Source: an uncultured Desulfotomaculum sp.
GTDB lineage: Bacteria > Bacillota > Desulfotomaculia > Desulfotomaculales > Desulfotomaculaceae
Length of the DNA stretch: 53,684 bases
Assembly: GCA_946411205.1 (NCBI GenBank)
Contig: CAMKDG010000004.1
Span: 1-53,684 of the forward strand
Direction: 5' to 3'
Shown here: positions 16,903 through 24,704 of the stretch, in pieces
How the letters are laid out: every line of letters starts with the position of its first letter
Position numbering within the stretch: the stretch's first letter is position 1
Made by a program: the position numbers and the translations under genes
The notes under the pieces: model-generated
Database searches by the model: none
Seen by the model: only the letters and a program-made list of their open reading frames with translations
Told to the model about the DNA's origin: nothing

Positions 16903-17745
16903 ATGCTTCCCTTTCCGATTAAACCAATGCTGCTGAAAATTGCTAAAGATCCCTTTGATTCCCCAGATCATCTATTTGAGTGGAAGGTTGACGGAGTTCG
17001 CTGCCTCCTACACTACAATCAAGGCCAAGTGCGCCTGCAAAGTAGAACCGGCAGGGATTGTACCCAGGCCTTTCCCGAATTGCAAAACCCGCCGGTAAAT
17101 GCTACCGATTGTATTCTCGATGGAGAGATCGCCGTTTTTACCGATAGTAAACCAGACATTGAAGGGATTATGGGAAGATATCTGGCCAGCCCCCGGACGG
17201 CAAAGGATTTAATGATCAAAAAACCCGTCAGTTATGTGGTGTGGGATATTCTTTGGTATAACGGTGAATCCCTAACTAACAAACCGCTGCTCGAAAGAAA
17301 AAGTCTGTTAGCTCAGGCCTTGCAAAATAATCAATATGTAACAAAGATGGATTGGCTGGAGAATAACGGCCTGGCCCTCTGGGAAGCGGTAAAAAAGAAC
17401 GGCCTGGAAGGCATCGTGGCCAAACAAAAAAATAGCCCCTATGTACACGGGCGCTCGGAAAAGTGGCTAAAAATTAAGAATTACCAGGAAGCTCTGATTA
17501 ACGTATTGGGCTTTAAGCCGCAGGATGGTTTTGTTTTGGTTGGCACTGGCCATGAGGTACAAGGTCATGCTGTGGGCATTGGTAAAAATGATAAAGCTGC
17601 GTTATGGGAGATCATAGCCAGATACGGCACCACCGATGGCCCCACTACCTGGCTGCCAGCAGGAATTCGCGGTAGAGTAAAATTCACCACCTGGTCCCTT
17701 AAGGGCAATATGCGGGACTGTCATTGGCTAGGTTTTGAGGTATGA
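16903..17745 (+). CDS. ATP-dependent DNA ligase (LigD ligase-domain type)
   Basis: About 280 residues. Motif I is EWKVDGVRCLLHY, whose Lys is the adenylation site; motif III is CILDGEIAVF; motif IV is GLEGIVAKQ; motif V is SEKWLKIKNYQ. An OB-fold follows and is complete (INVLGFKPQDG to WLGFEV). It resembles the ligase domain of bacterial NHEJ LigD, standing alone without polymerase or nuclease domains. No ku gene is in the window, so a role in NHEJ, perhaps in spores, is only an inference. Start ATG 16903 is preceded by GAGGTGAT; the upstream in-frame extension is A/T-rich and unlikely. Confidence 0.85.
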   Translation: MLPFPIKPMLLKIAKDPFDSPDHLFEWKVDGVRCLLHYNQGQVRLQSRTGRDCTQAFPELQNPPVNATDCILDGEIAVFTDSKPDIEGIMGRYLASPRTAKDLMIKKPVSYVVWDILWYNGESLTNKPLLERKSLLAQALQNNQYVTKMDWLENNGLALWEAVKKNGLEGIVAKQKNSPYVHGRSEKWLKIKNYQEALINVLGFKPQDGFVLVGTGHEVQGHAVGIGKNDKAALWEIIARYGTTDGPTTWLPAGIRGRVKFTTWSLKGNMRDCHWLGFEV

Positions 17746-17823
17746 ATGAATCCGTAGAAAAGTATTAGAACGTTGTAATATTTCTGCTAGCATTTGATAT
17801 GTTGATTAAAGGGGGTGGTATTC

Positions 17824-18237
17824 TTGTTGTCTCCCAGCTTAGAAGATTACCTGGAAGAAATCTACCGCATCAGCCTAAGCGGAGAAACCATCAGAGCAAC
17901 TGATATTGCTGCTTGTCTAAACGTTAGTTTGCCTTCCGTCACGAAAGCCATGCAAAAACTCGATGAAAGTAATTATATTAACTACCGTCGTTACAGGGAA
18001 ATTATTTTAACTGATCAGGGTAAGAAGTTAGGTCATTTTTTGGTTGAGAGAAATCGTATTATCCGTGAATTTTTAAAATTAATTGGCTCGACATGCGATG
18101 TTGCGGCAGAAGCCGAAGCAATGGAGCATTATCTTTCTCTTCCCACCCTATCGGCAATCATTAATTTTGTAAAATTCAGCCACGAGCATCCTGCTTGGTT
18201 GGATCAATACAAAGACTTCTGTCAAAAAAACATCTAA
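17824..18237 (+). CDS. DtxR/MntR-family metal-dependent regulator, atypical ligand set
   Basis: About 137 residues. An N-terminal winged helix (SPSLEDYLEEIYRI, then LNVSLPSVTKAMQKLDE) is followed by the metal-dependent dimerisation domain (EAMEHYLS); there is no SH3 domain, as in MntR. Aligned by eye with Bacillus MntR, Asp8, Glu11, Glu99, Glu102 and His103 equivalents are present. The position of His77, however, is Asn (VERNRIIREFL). That could change metal specificity or affinity. The starts TTG 17824 and 17827 both follow AAGGGGGTGG. No transporter gene adjoins it. Confidence 0.82.
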   Translation: MLSPSLEDYLEEIYRISLSGETIRATDIAACLNVSLPSVTKAMQKLDESNYINYRRYREIILTDQGKKLGHFLVERNRIIREFLKLIGSTCDVAAEAEAMEHYLSLPTLSAIINFVKFSHEHPAWLDQYKDFCQKNI

Positions 18238-18260
18238 TCAATTCTGTTGGCTGTGTTGTG

Positions 18261-19079
18261 CTAATACGGTATTAAGCCGCAGTCTTCCAGGAGTTGTTGG
18301 CCTCTTTTGCTTAAAATCAGTTCCAAAAAGACCTTCGCTATAGCCGTATTTTCGGCATTTTTAGGGATAGCGACGGCAAATTCAAGAGGTGCTCCGGCAA
18401 TGGTAATCATCTCACCAGAGCTTTTTCCCTGCAAGCTGACGGTGGCCTGGCTATAATAGGCCGCATGTGCCGGATTGGAGAGATTTATCTTCTCTGGCAA
18501 AGTCAGGTACTTAAGACCAAATTGATTGGTTACACAAAGATAGGCAAAGGCATAATCCAGTTTACCCACCAGCACATCTGCAGCTAAATCGTAGGACTTA
18601 GCATAAATCAAATCTCCTCGGCACCTTCGATCGAGGTTCCTGAAAAGATCCGGGCGTTGATAATAGTGTTCTGCTAATTGCCACACCATGAGAGTTCGGT
18701 AACCGCAAGGGTCTAAGTTTTGGTTGGATCTCCCATAAATGACCTCCTCTTGGCAAAGGATGTCAAACCAATTTTGCCCATCGATTTCCCCGCTACCCTT
18801 AGAAAACTCGTTATAGGCCAGCACAATCTGGTCATTCGCAAAAATATAGTATTTATCTATATATTCCGGCCCTAGCAGTTCTTCAAAAAGCATCGGGTCC
18901 GCCAACGCCAGAATATCCACTACCTTACCTTCCCGCACCTGCCTCGCACAGGCCCGTGAACCAAAAGATTCCGGCCGGATGTCCACTTCCGGATAAACCT
19001 CCTGCAAGAGTTTAGCACAATCCACCATTGGTTTACGCAAAGCACCGGCATGTAATATTTTTAAGACCTGATTGCTCAC
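18261..19079 (-). CDS. Cytoplasmic tungstate/molybdate-binding-like protein (WtpA/ModA fold)
   Basis: A 272-residue substrate-binding protein of the WtpA type: LKILHAGALRKPM, RPESFGSRACARQV, DILALADPMLFEELL, and DPCGYRTLMVWQLAEHYYQ match the oxyanion-binding family. A signal peptide or lipobox is missing, and the start is fixed because its ATG overlaps the stop of the PadR gene by four bases. It should therefore stay in the cytoplasm. No ABC permease or ATPase is nearby. With a regulator and a TSUP permease in the same operon, an intracellular sensor or storage role for molybdate, tungstate or a similar oxyanion is an inference. Confidence 0.82.
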   Translation of the reverse strand: MSNQVLKILHAGALRKPMVDCAKLLQEVYPEVDIRPESFGSRACARQVREGKVVDILALADPMLFEELLGPEYIDKYYIFANDQIVLAYNEFSKGSGEIDGQNWFDILCQEEVIYGRSNQNLDPCGYRTLMVWQLAEHYYQRPDLFRNLDRRCRGDLIYAKSYDLAADVLVGKLDYAFAYLCVTNQFGLKYLTLPEKINLSNPAHAAYYSQATVSLQGKSSGEMITIAGAPLEFAVAIPKNAENTAIAKVFLELILSKRGQQLLEDCGLIPY

Positions 19080-19453
19080 CTATCCTTCACCTCCCGCCGA
19101 TATTCCTCTAAAAAAGCCTGCATTTTTCCTACTTTCTCACTGATTAATTTTACACAGTAATCCAGGGCCTGATGCCCCTCGGTACTTAACTGGTAAGACC
19201 GTCGGGCAGGGCCCGTGTGCTCGGTTTCCCAATGGGAGATGACCAAGCCGTCTTCCTCCATCCGACGGAGGTTTCTATAAATGGTGGCAGGATCTGCCTC
19301 AATTTCTGAAAAACCGGATTCATTAATTTTTTGAATTAACTCATAGCCATGGGCAGGTTTTTGAGCTAACTGATAGAGCAAAGTAGGCACCAGCATCTTA
19401 TCGATGCGTCCCGTAATATAAACATAGGCGGAGCTTTGCTGTTCTTCCTGCAT
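19076..19453 (-). CDS. PadR-family transcriptional regulator
   Basis: About 125 residues. The PadR winged helix spans LVPTLLYQLAQKPAHGYELI to PATIYRNLRRMEEDGLVISH, with RRSYQLSTEGHQAL in the wing. A C-terminal helix serves for dimerisation. The ATG at 19453 is chosen because GAGGTGA lies five bases before it; the longer frame to 19525 would overlap the control region. It overlaps the downstream binding-protein gene by four bases and follows the TSUP permease gene by about 75, so all three are probably one operon. It is likely to regulate that operon, but the ligand is unknown. Confidence 0.87.
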   Translation of the reverse strand: MQEEQQSSAYVYITGRIDKMLVPTLLYQLAQKPAHGYELIQKINESGFSEIEADPATIYRNLRRMEEDGLVISHWETEHTGPARRSYQLSTEGHQALDYCVKLISEKVGKMQAFLEEYRREVKDR

Positions 19454-19528
19454 CGGGTTCACCTCAAATTCTATCCCAAGAGTATGCCTAATACTACCAT
19501 GATTAAGATACGATGAAAACGGCACTTT

Positions 19529-20497
19529 TTAAAAGAAATACTGGCTAATGTAACCAAAGGCCAGGAACAAAATAAGGATCGTGAGGATAACTTTGATCAC
19601 TTTATCTGGCATAAATTTCTGAATGCGGGCCCCCACGTAAGTTCCCAGTAAGCCGCCAATACCAAAAAGAGCACCCAGTTGCCAATCCGGCGCTACGGCA
19701 ACCTGACTGGCAATAGCCGTGGTAGCCAAAATGTGGTAATAAACAACACCGGCAATGGAGGTAATAAAGGTGCCCGCTAAAGCAGCACCGGCCACGGTGT
19801 AAACAGGGAGACCCAACACGGCTACGCAGAAGGGGGAAATAATAGCCCCACCCCCAATACCATAAATACCCCCAATGAAACCAACCACTAAAGCTAAACT
19901 GAGAATGGCTGTCGTGCTAAAGGAATAGGTTTCACCCCAAAATTCGTACTCAATCTTTTTCCAGGAAACAGTTTTTGTTTTTACCACTGCCTCGGCAGGC
20001 AAACCTGCTGCCAGACGGCCGGAGTTTTCCTCCTTCTTTTTTGCCACCTGTTCAGCAAATTTTTTCTGCATCAGCTCATTCTGTTCTTTTACTTTCTTGT
20101 TCCAGCCCAGCACTTCGGAGAGCAGCCGATAGCCCAGGTATAGAAGCACTAGCCCCATAAACAGTTTGAATGCTTTGGGATCGGGTAGATACAGAATCCT
20201 AATATAAGCTCCAAAGAAAACCCCCGGCAGGGTACCGATAACCACGATCCAGGTAAGGGGCCAGGCCATACGGCCTTCTTTAATATAGCGGTAGAGACCG
20301 CCTGGAATAGCGATGATATTGTAAATTAAGTTTGTGGGACTTACCGAGGGGCTGGTATAATGCAGTACACTAACTTGGAAGGGTAGCAGTAAAAAGGCTC
20401 CAGACACACCGGCAGAAGCTACCAGCGAAGATACTAAAAATGCCACCAATGGCGGAATAAAAGGTAGTACATCGACACCGGAGACAGAAAAATGCAT
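19529..20497 (-). CDS. TSUP (TauE/SafE) family permease
   Basis: A 322-residue membrane protein with the two-part TauE/SafE pattern. The N-terminal half reads VASAGVSGAFLLLPFQVSVL and SPTNLIYNIIAIPGGLYRYI. A charged cytoplasmic loop of about 65 residues follows (KKVKEQNELMQKKF). The C-terminal half has VVGFIGGIYGIGGGAIISPF and FGIGGLLGTYVGARIQKFMP. TSUP proteins move sulfite, sulfoacetate, sulfate-related or other oxyanions. As first gene of the operon with PadR and the WtpA-like protein it probably transports the anion that they sense. Start ATG 20497 follows GGAGGGAG. Confidence 0.9.
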   Translation of the reverse strand: MHFSVSGVDVLPFIPPLVAFLVSSLVASAGVSGAFLLLPFQVSVLHYTSPSVSPTNLIYNIIAIPGGLYRYIKEGRMAWPLTWIVVIGTLPGVFFGAYIRILYLPDPKAFKLFMGLVLLYLGYRLLSEVLGWNKKVKEQNELMQKKFAEQVAKKKEENSGRLAAGLPAEAVVKTKTVSWKKIEYEFWGETYSFSTTAILSLALVVGFIGGIYGIGGGAIISPFCVAVLGLPVYTVAGAALAGTFITSIAGVVYYHILATTAIASQVAVAPDWQLGALFGIGGLLGTYVGARIQKFMPDKVIKVILTILILFLAFGYISQYFF

Positions 20498-20569
20498 AAG
20501 CTCCCTCCTTTACGTTAGTTAAACAACAAATCCCTTACATAAGTGCACGATGCATATATGATTGTTATA

Positions 20570-20598
20570 ATAATATGTTTATTAAAAAAATCTGTCAA
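20570..20598 (-). promoter_or_regulatory. Sigma-A promoter of the TSUP-padR-binding protein operon
   Basis: On the minus strand TTGACA (20598-20593) and TATTAT (20575-20570) are spaced 17 bases apart, about 75 bases before the permease start. A further TATAAC just downstream makes the exact -10 uncertain. Confidence 0.6.
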
Positions 20599-20716
20599 CT
20601 AAAACCCGTAACAACAAAGAAAATTTTTCTTTTAATGGCAATGTTGTATTACCTGTAGCCTATTGGCAATGGCGTTAATATCATACAGTAGAGTTTTAAT
20701 CATGGGGGTGAAACAT

Positions 20717-21172
20717 TTGTCGAGGGAGAACCCTGGCCTTTGCCCGCTTTCTGTAGCAGCACATCAAAACCGGTCATCCTTTGAGATACTTTGCATCGTC
20801 AAGGAGATACGGGATCATTTGCTGAGCCAAACGGAGAAAGGCCGCACTATCATCTCACTATATGCAAGCTGCTCACCAGCTCTGGTGAAGGCTGTTCTTT
20901 TAGATGGGCGTTTTCGTTCAACAGTCTTGGATGGTCTTGCCAGGCTTAAGCCTGCTATTGTGGGTATTCGGGCAACTTTAGGTGAGGGGGATAGAGATTA
21001 TGTTTTTACCGAAGAAGATGCTAATACGATCGCTTTTCTAATGGATATAACAATCGCCAAATTGCCAAAAAGTTTAGCTACACAAGCCAAAGCCTTAGGG
21101 CAAGAACTTCATCTTTATGCTATGCCCGGCAAAACTGTTGCCGAGTACTTACGGGCCGTTAGACTTTTATAA
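20717..21172 (+). CDS. Conserved-looking hypothetical protein
   Basis: About 151 residues that I do not recognise. It is predicted soluble and mixed alpha/beta, with RTIISLYASCSPALVKAVLL in the middle and KPAIVGIRATLGEGDRDYVF after it. There is no signal peptide. The TTG at 20717 is chosen because GGGGGTGA lies five bases upstream; the longer frame from 20663 (ISYSRVLIMG) has no ribosome binding site. It is followed by a strong bidirectional terminator, so it is a single-gene unit. Confidence 0.65.
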   Translation: MSRENPGLCPLSVAAHQNRSSFEILCIVKEIRDHLLSQTEKGRTIISLYASCSPALVKAVLLDGRFRSTVLDGLARLKPAIVGIRATLGEGDRDYVFTEEDANTIAFLMDITIAKLPKSLATQAKALGQELHLYAMPGKTVAEYLRAVRLL

Positions 21173-21229
21173 AAAATAGCATTGTCCTTGGACATCTGGA
21201 GAAAGACCTACCGAACTGCGTTAATTCAA

Positions 21230-21272
21230 ACTACGAACCCCTCAACATAGATTTGTTGAGGGGTTCGCTTTA
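21230..21272 (+). terminator. Bidirectional terminator
   Basis: CGAACCCCTCAACA pairs with TGTTGAGGGGTTCG, followed by CTTT on the plus strand. It separates the hypothetical gene from the convergent 55-residue gene, whose stop codon lies at its edge. Confidence 0.85.
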
Positions 21273-21437
21273 CTTCTGTTTAAGCAACTCTTTTAATGCC
21301 TTTGCTAAGTCTTTGGTATCGGTACCCTGGATGGTATTCATAGAAATAGTTTGCTCTAGTTTTCTTAGCTGCTCTGGTGATAATTCCAAGGTACCCGTTT
21401 TAGGCAGACCCTTTTTTTCCGAACCCTTTTTCTCCAT
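21270..21437 (-). CDS. Small hypothetical protein (55 residues)
   Basis: A short gene with ATG 21437 preceded by TTAGAGGAGGAATTTT, an excellent ribosome binding site, and TAA at 21272-21270. The protein begins MEKKGSEKKGLPKTG and continues LELSPEQLRKLEQTISM; it ends LAKALKELLKQK. It is charged and helical, without a membrane segment or signal peptide. It lies 56 bases downstream of the terminator of the hydrogenase-like gene in the same direction. The function is unknown; a small regulatory or spore protein is possible. Confidence 0.7.
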   Translation of the reverse strand: MEKKGSEKKGLPKTGTLELSPEQLRKLEQTISMNTIQGTDTKDLAKALKELLKQK

Positions 21438-21492
21438 TAAAATTCCTCCTCTAAGTAGACGCTTCGTCAGTGTTTATCCTTTACTAGCTACA

Positions 21493-21529
21493 CCAAAAAG
21501 AACATCCGGTAGCCAAGTTACCGGATGTT
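21493..21529 (-). terminator. Terminator of the hydrogenase-like gene
   Basis: On the minus strand AACATCCGGTA pairs with TACCGGATGTT, followed by CTTTTTGG. The hairpin touches the last codon of the gene. Confidence 0.82.
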
Positions 21530-23244
21530 TAAACATAATTTCTTCCTATGTTAGCCATGGCCGCTCCGATGTTAAGTAATTGATCGTAGGTGGCCACAAT
21601 TTGCTCCAGGGAGTTGGTAACCACTTTAATGGCTTTTTCTTGTTCCAAAATCATATCACTATCTTCTTGAAGCCGTGTAAGAACACTGGCAATATCTTCA
21701 AAAACACGAGTGGCATTTTCGGACTGCAGCTTACTTTGGGCGGCAATTTGCTTGATATCTGCCACCTCTGCGGCAGCCAAGTTGACTGGCCCGTTATGAC
21801 CAGCTGAGGGAACCTCGTACTGGGAAACCATGGTCAAGACTTTATGGGCTAAGCCCAAGGTATCGCTGGCAATCACATTAGTTTCCGCCAAGAGGGTTTC
21901 TAAATGTTGATTCTTACTATTCATCTTTGAGGTAGTACCCTTTAAGGTTAGGGTAGAGAAATTAATGGACTCCATGGAAAGCATTAATTTGTTGCTCATA
22001 TCCATCAAACTATTGGTTAAAGAAGGGACTTGCCTTAATAAAAAGGGCAAACACATTTCTTTTTCTGCCATCCCTTGCAGACAGGCAACTGCCTTTTCCC
22101 AACAAGTATCATAACCACAGGCACTACAATTAATCAAATCATGATTACTGTATTTGCCGGTTTCTTTTAAGGTCTGCCAAATTTCCTCCTCTGTAAAGCT
22201 TTTCTTGGCTAGAGGTTGGGGAGTAAATACTCGTTCAAAGGTCAACTGACTCACCAGCGTAGGTAACTTTTCATTTTCCTTGTTTTGATTTTGATGAATC
22301 TGTTCAGCAACTTGTCGAGCACGAACGACATAGGATTTATCACTTAACATACCAGGGCCCATTACACAGCCCTCGCAAACTAACATATCTAAAAAACGCG
22401 GCGTAAACTCGCCGTTTTCCATCGCCTTTAACACTTCAATACAACGGCCGGCCCCTTCCACCACCACAATTTCCATACTGGCTATATCTTCCTGGATATT
22501 AGAAGATTTTAGCAACCCGCCACTGATCGGAAAGGCCCGGGACAGCTCCGGCTTGGGATTATCCCAAAGGGCATCCTCCAACTCATGCCAAACAAGGTTT
22601 TCTTGAGCAAACCACTGGTTAAGCTGCCGAAAGGTAACAACCGCATCTATGTAACCAGCAGTATTAACATCCTCGGCTTCGTATTTTTTGGCTAAACAAG
22701 GTCCCAAAAAAACGATTTTATGATCGGGATACAGGGCTTTCACGATCTTGGACTGTATTAGCATCGGTGAATCGATGGGTGCCAGATGAGGCAGCAAACT
22801 AGGGAAATGTTTCTCAACCAATTGAACAACAGCCGGACAGGCGGTTGAAATCGTCATCTGTGCCGGGTGCTGTTGATAATAACGGGCATATTCCTTGGCG
22901 CATACTCCAGCACCATAAGCCACTTCTTGAACGGTAGAAAATCCCAGGCGACGCAAAGCACTTACCATTTTACCGCCTGGGATCGCAAAGGATGCTGGAA
23001 AAGAAGGGGCTACAATGGCTGCTACCGATTGCCCTTGGGCAATCCACTGCTGTACCATGGCTGTATCATCATGAACAACCTTAGCACCAATGGAACAGGC
23101 CAAAACACAATGACCACAGGCCAAACAACCTTCTTCCATAATCTCTGGCAATCCTTTTTTGATGGCAATCGTTTTAACAGGACAAGCCCTGACACAGGCA
23201 TAACACTTACGGCAATTTTCATGATCAGTTATTATGAGTGGCAT
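21529..23244 (-). CDS. [FeFe]-hydrogenase-like iron-sulfur protein with signalling-type C-terminus
   Basis: About 571 residues. Two [4Fe-4S] motifs come first (CRKCYACVRACP, Cys11-21; CLACGHCVLACS, Cys40-50). Next is an [FeFe]-hydrogenase large-subunit core with altered H-cluster loops: STACPAVV for TSCCPxW, FLGPCLAKKYEAE for MPCxxKxxE, and MLVCEGCVMGPG for the third motif. A Fe4 domain (INCSACGYDTCWEKAV) follows. About 150 helical residues, rich in Ser/Gln/Ala heptads, resemble the signalling helices of chemoreceptors. There is no catalytic partner nearby. The layout fits the putatively sensory hydrogenase groups rather than a bulk enzyme; that is an inference. The ATG at 23244 follows GGGGGGTGA. 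Confidence 0.85.
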   Translation of the reverse strand: MPLIITDHENCRKCYACVRACPVKTIAIKKGLPEIMEEGCLACGHCVLACSIGAKVVHDDTAMVQQWIAQGQSVAAIVAPSFPASFAIPGGKMVSALRRLGFSTVQEVAYGAGVCAKEYARYYQQHPAQMTISTACPAVVQLVEKHFPSLLPHLAPIDSPMLIQSKIVKALYPDHKIVFLGPCLAKKYEAEDVNTAGYIDAVVTFRQLNQWFAQENLVWHELEDALWDNPKPELSRAFPISGGLLKSSNIQEDIASMEIVVVEGAGRCIEVLKAMENGEFTPRFLDMLVCEGCVMGPGMLSDKSYVVRARQVAEQIHQNQNKENEKLPTLVSQLTFERVFTPQPLAKKSFTEEEIWQTLKETGKYSNHDLINCSACGYDTCWEKAVACLQGMAEKEMCLPFLLRQVPSLTNSLMDMSNKLMLSMESINFSTLTLKGTTSKMNSKNQHLETLLAETNVIASDTLGLAHKVLTMVSQYEVPSAGHNGPVNLAAAEVADIKQIAAQSKLQSENATRVFEDIASVLTRLQEDSDMILEQEKAIKVVTNSLEQIVATYDQLLNIGAAMANIGRNYV

Positions 23245-23581
23245 GGGAATCACCCCCCGGTAAAGAAGTCACTAGTATCTGTATTTCGACAGAATACTTA
23301 TTTATCCTTTTAACATTCAATTAGTTTTAGGAATACATATCAAACATACTTTTAAGGTTGTTTATACTTGTTTAATCCATTGGGTAAAACAATCTACTAT
23401 GCTTACCCTTTTCTATGCAAAAATAGTGCCTTAGTATAAGAAAGGGCTGCTTTAGTTTTTTCTAACTGAGTTTTCCCAATCGAAACACTTCACCTGTATT
23501 ATTATTGAACGACGTGTTCAATCCTCGTCAGTTGTCTTGGCTGGTGTGGTATAATGGATACCGATCAAAAGGAGGGAAACT
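23245..23581. other. Intergenic region upstream of two divergent genes
   Basis: No gene is supported. It contains a short copy of the dispersed repeat (23432-23463, minus), the perfect palindrome TTGAACGACGTGTTCAA (23505-23521), and a TATAAT (23550-23555) that is probably the -10 of the UPF0489 gene; no good -35 is seen at 17 bases. The palindrome lies just upstream of the -35 position and may be an operator. Confidence 0.5.
23432..23463 (-). repeat. Dispersed hairpin repeat, short copy E
   Basis: On the minus strand it reads AGAAAAAACTAAAGC, then CCCTTTCTTATACTAAGG. It has both ends of the repeat family but lacks the central inverted part, as after an internal deletion. Confidence 0.45.
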
Positions 23582-24313
23582 ATGTCCCTTTATCTGGATA
23601 TAGACTTAGATTACTTTGTAGCACCTATTATTAAGCAATCCATTGCCAATCACCGTCCCACGGCTCACCAACCTGTTCATATCGGGGAACCACAGGAGTT
23701 ATTTCATTTGCTGCAGCAAAAAGGTATCACCCTGGGTGATCGGCGTTATCTCTTTATTAATCATATGCAAAGTCACCTACGCTGGTGGTTACATGGCAAA
23801 AAGAATAATGTAGTTATTCATATTGATGCCCATAGTGATTTATATGGGCACTCACATCCCGATTTATCTACTTTACCAATGCTTGGTTGCCAAAATTATT
23901 TATGGCACTCCATCCGGGAGGGTTTAGTCGGGGAAATCTACTGGGTGTTACCCGAAAACGCAGTGGATATCACAGATCCAGCAATTCTTTACTCCATGTT
24001 TACGCCTGCTCAGGTGGGAAAGATACAAATAAGAGATCATATTTTACATGCAGAACTGAACTGCGTGTTACCGGGAGAGCGACCTAAAGTGATCCCCTAT
24101 CATTTGCTAAAGGCTAAAAACCTGCCTGTTTTTCGGGAACCAGCTGAGATCGTAACGGTGGCTAGCTCACCCGAGTTTATCCCTAGACAAGCCGACCCGT
24201 TAATTAACGCAGTCGGTAAAATAGTGGGTTTGGATGACCATCTTCTTATCAAAGTTTTGCGTCAGCACCAAGAAATGAACATCATCGAGGGTCATTGGAA
24301 TGGAAAGAATTAA
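23582..24313 (+). CDS. UPF0489-family protein (arginase-like fold)
   Basis: A 243-residue protein. It has the motifs LDIDLDYFVAP near the N-terminus and VVIHIDAHSDLYGHSHPDLS near residue 80. These Asp/His clusters resemble the metal-binding loops of the arginase/deacetylase fold and are typical of UPF0489 proteins. The biochemical role is not established in the family. Start ATG 23582 follows AAAGGAGGG. It is monocistronic, with the M-box promoter starting about 100 bases after its stop. Confidence 0.75.
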   Translation: MSLYLDIDLDYFVAPIIKQSIANHRPTAHQPVHIGEPQELFHLLQQKGITLGDRRYLFINHMQSHLRWWLHGKKNNVVIHIDAHSDLYGHSHPDLSTLPMLGCQNYLWHSIREGLVGEIYWVLPENAVDITDPAILYSMFTPAQVGKIQIRDHILHAELNCVLPGERPKVIPYHLLKAKNLPVFREPAEIVTVASSPEFIPRQADPLINAVGKIVGLDDHLLIKVLRQHQEMNIIEGHWNGKN

Positions 24314-24411
24314 AGATATCGCTAGATTGACTTAGCTATCATTAGCTAATTAAAATACTTTTTAGACAATAATCGTAAAAAGCAAAAAACGATAGTATTT
24401 AACAAAATTTG

Positions 24412-24440
24412 TTGACATGCAGGTTTGTTTGGCCTATATT
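24412..24440 (+). promoter_or_regulatory. Sigma-A promoter of the M-box/corA unit
   Basis: TTGACA (24412-24417) and TATATT (24435-24440) are spaced exactly 17 bases apart, directly upstream of the riboswitch. Confidence 0.88.
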
Positions 24441-24455
24441 TTAGGTAAGAGAATA

Positions 24456-24622
24456 GTTTCTTCGTTAGGTGAGGCTTCTACATAGACATATGCCACTGCC
24501 CGGACTGTCGAGAGACTCTAACGGGCCAACAGGTTCTACCGAATTAAGGTTTTACCTAATGTGGCTGGGTAATCTAACCCTAGCTATGTATGTGCTAAAG
24601 CTTGTACGAGTGAAGAAGGCTA
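24456..24622 (+). promoter_or_regulatory. M-box (ykoK) magnesium riboswitch
   Basis: The conserved M-box core is readable: TTCGTTAGGTGAGGCTTCTA, GCCACTGCCCGGA, CGAGAGACT, AACGGGCCAACAGGT, ACCGAATTAAGG and TGGCTGGGTAATC. TACATAG near 24480 pairs with CTATGTA near 24585 to close the long arm. The outer stem pairs the TTTCTTC region with GAAGAAGG near 24613-24620. It precedes a Mg2+ transporter gene. By analogy with the Bacillus element, high Mg2+ stabilises the aptamer and exposes the terminator at 24646-24680, while low Mg2+ frees the TGAAGAAGG strand to pair with the terminator arm. Confidence 0.93.
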
Positions 24623-24645
24623 AATGCCCTTTTAGGGTGTGTTTT

Positions 24646-24680
24646 TAACCTTCACATTTTGCATGAAGGTTTTTTTATTT
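24646..24680 (+). terminator. Riboswitch-controlled terminator before corA
   Basis: AACCTTCA pairs with TGAAGGTT across CATTTTGCA, followed by TTTTTATTTT. Its left arm is complementary to TGAAG in the 3' closing strand of the M-box, giving mutually exclusive structures. Confidence 0.88.
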
Positions 24681-24704
24681 TGTCGCCAAGAGGAGGTGGT
24701 AGGA

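Noticed and set aside
23505-23521. LexA box
   Set aside because: The spacer between GAAC and GTTC is five bases; the Firmicute LexA box has four.
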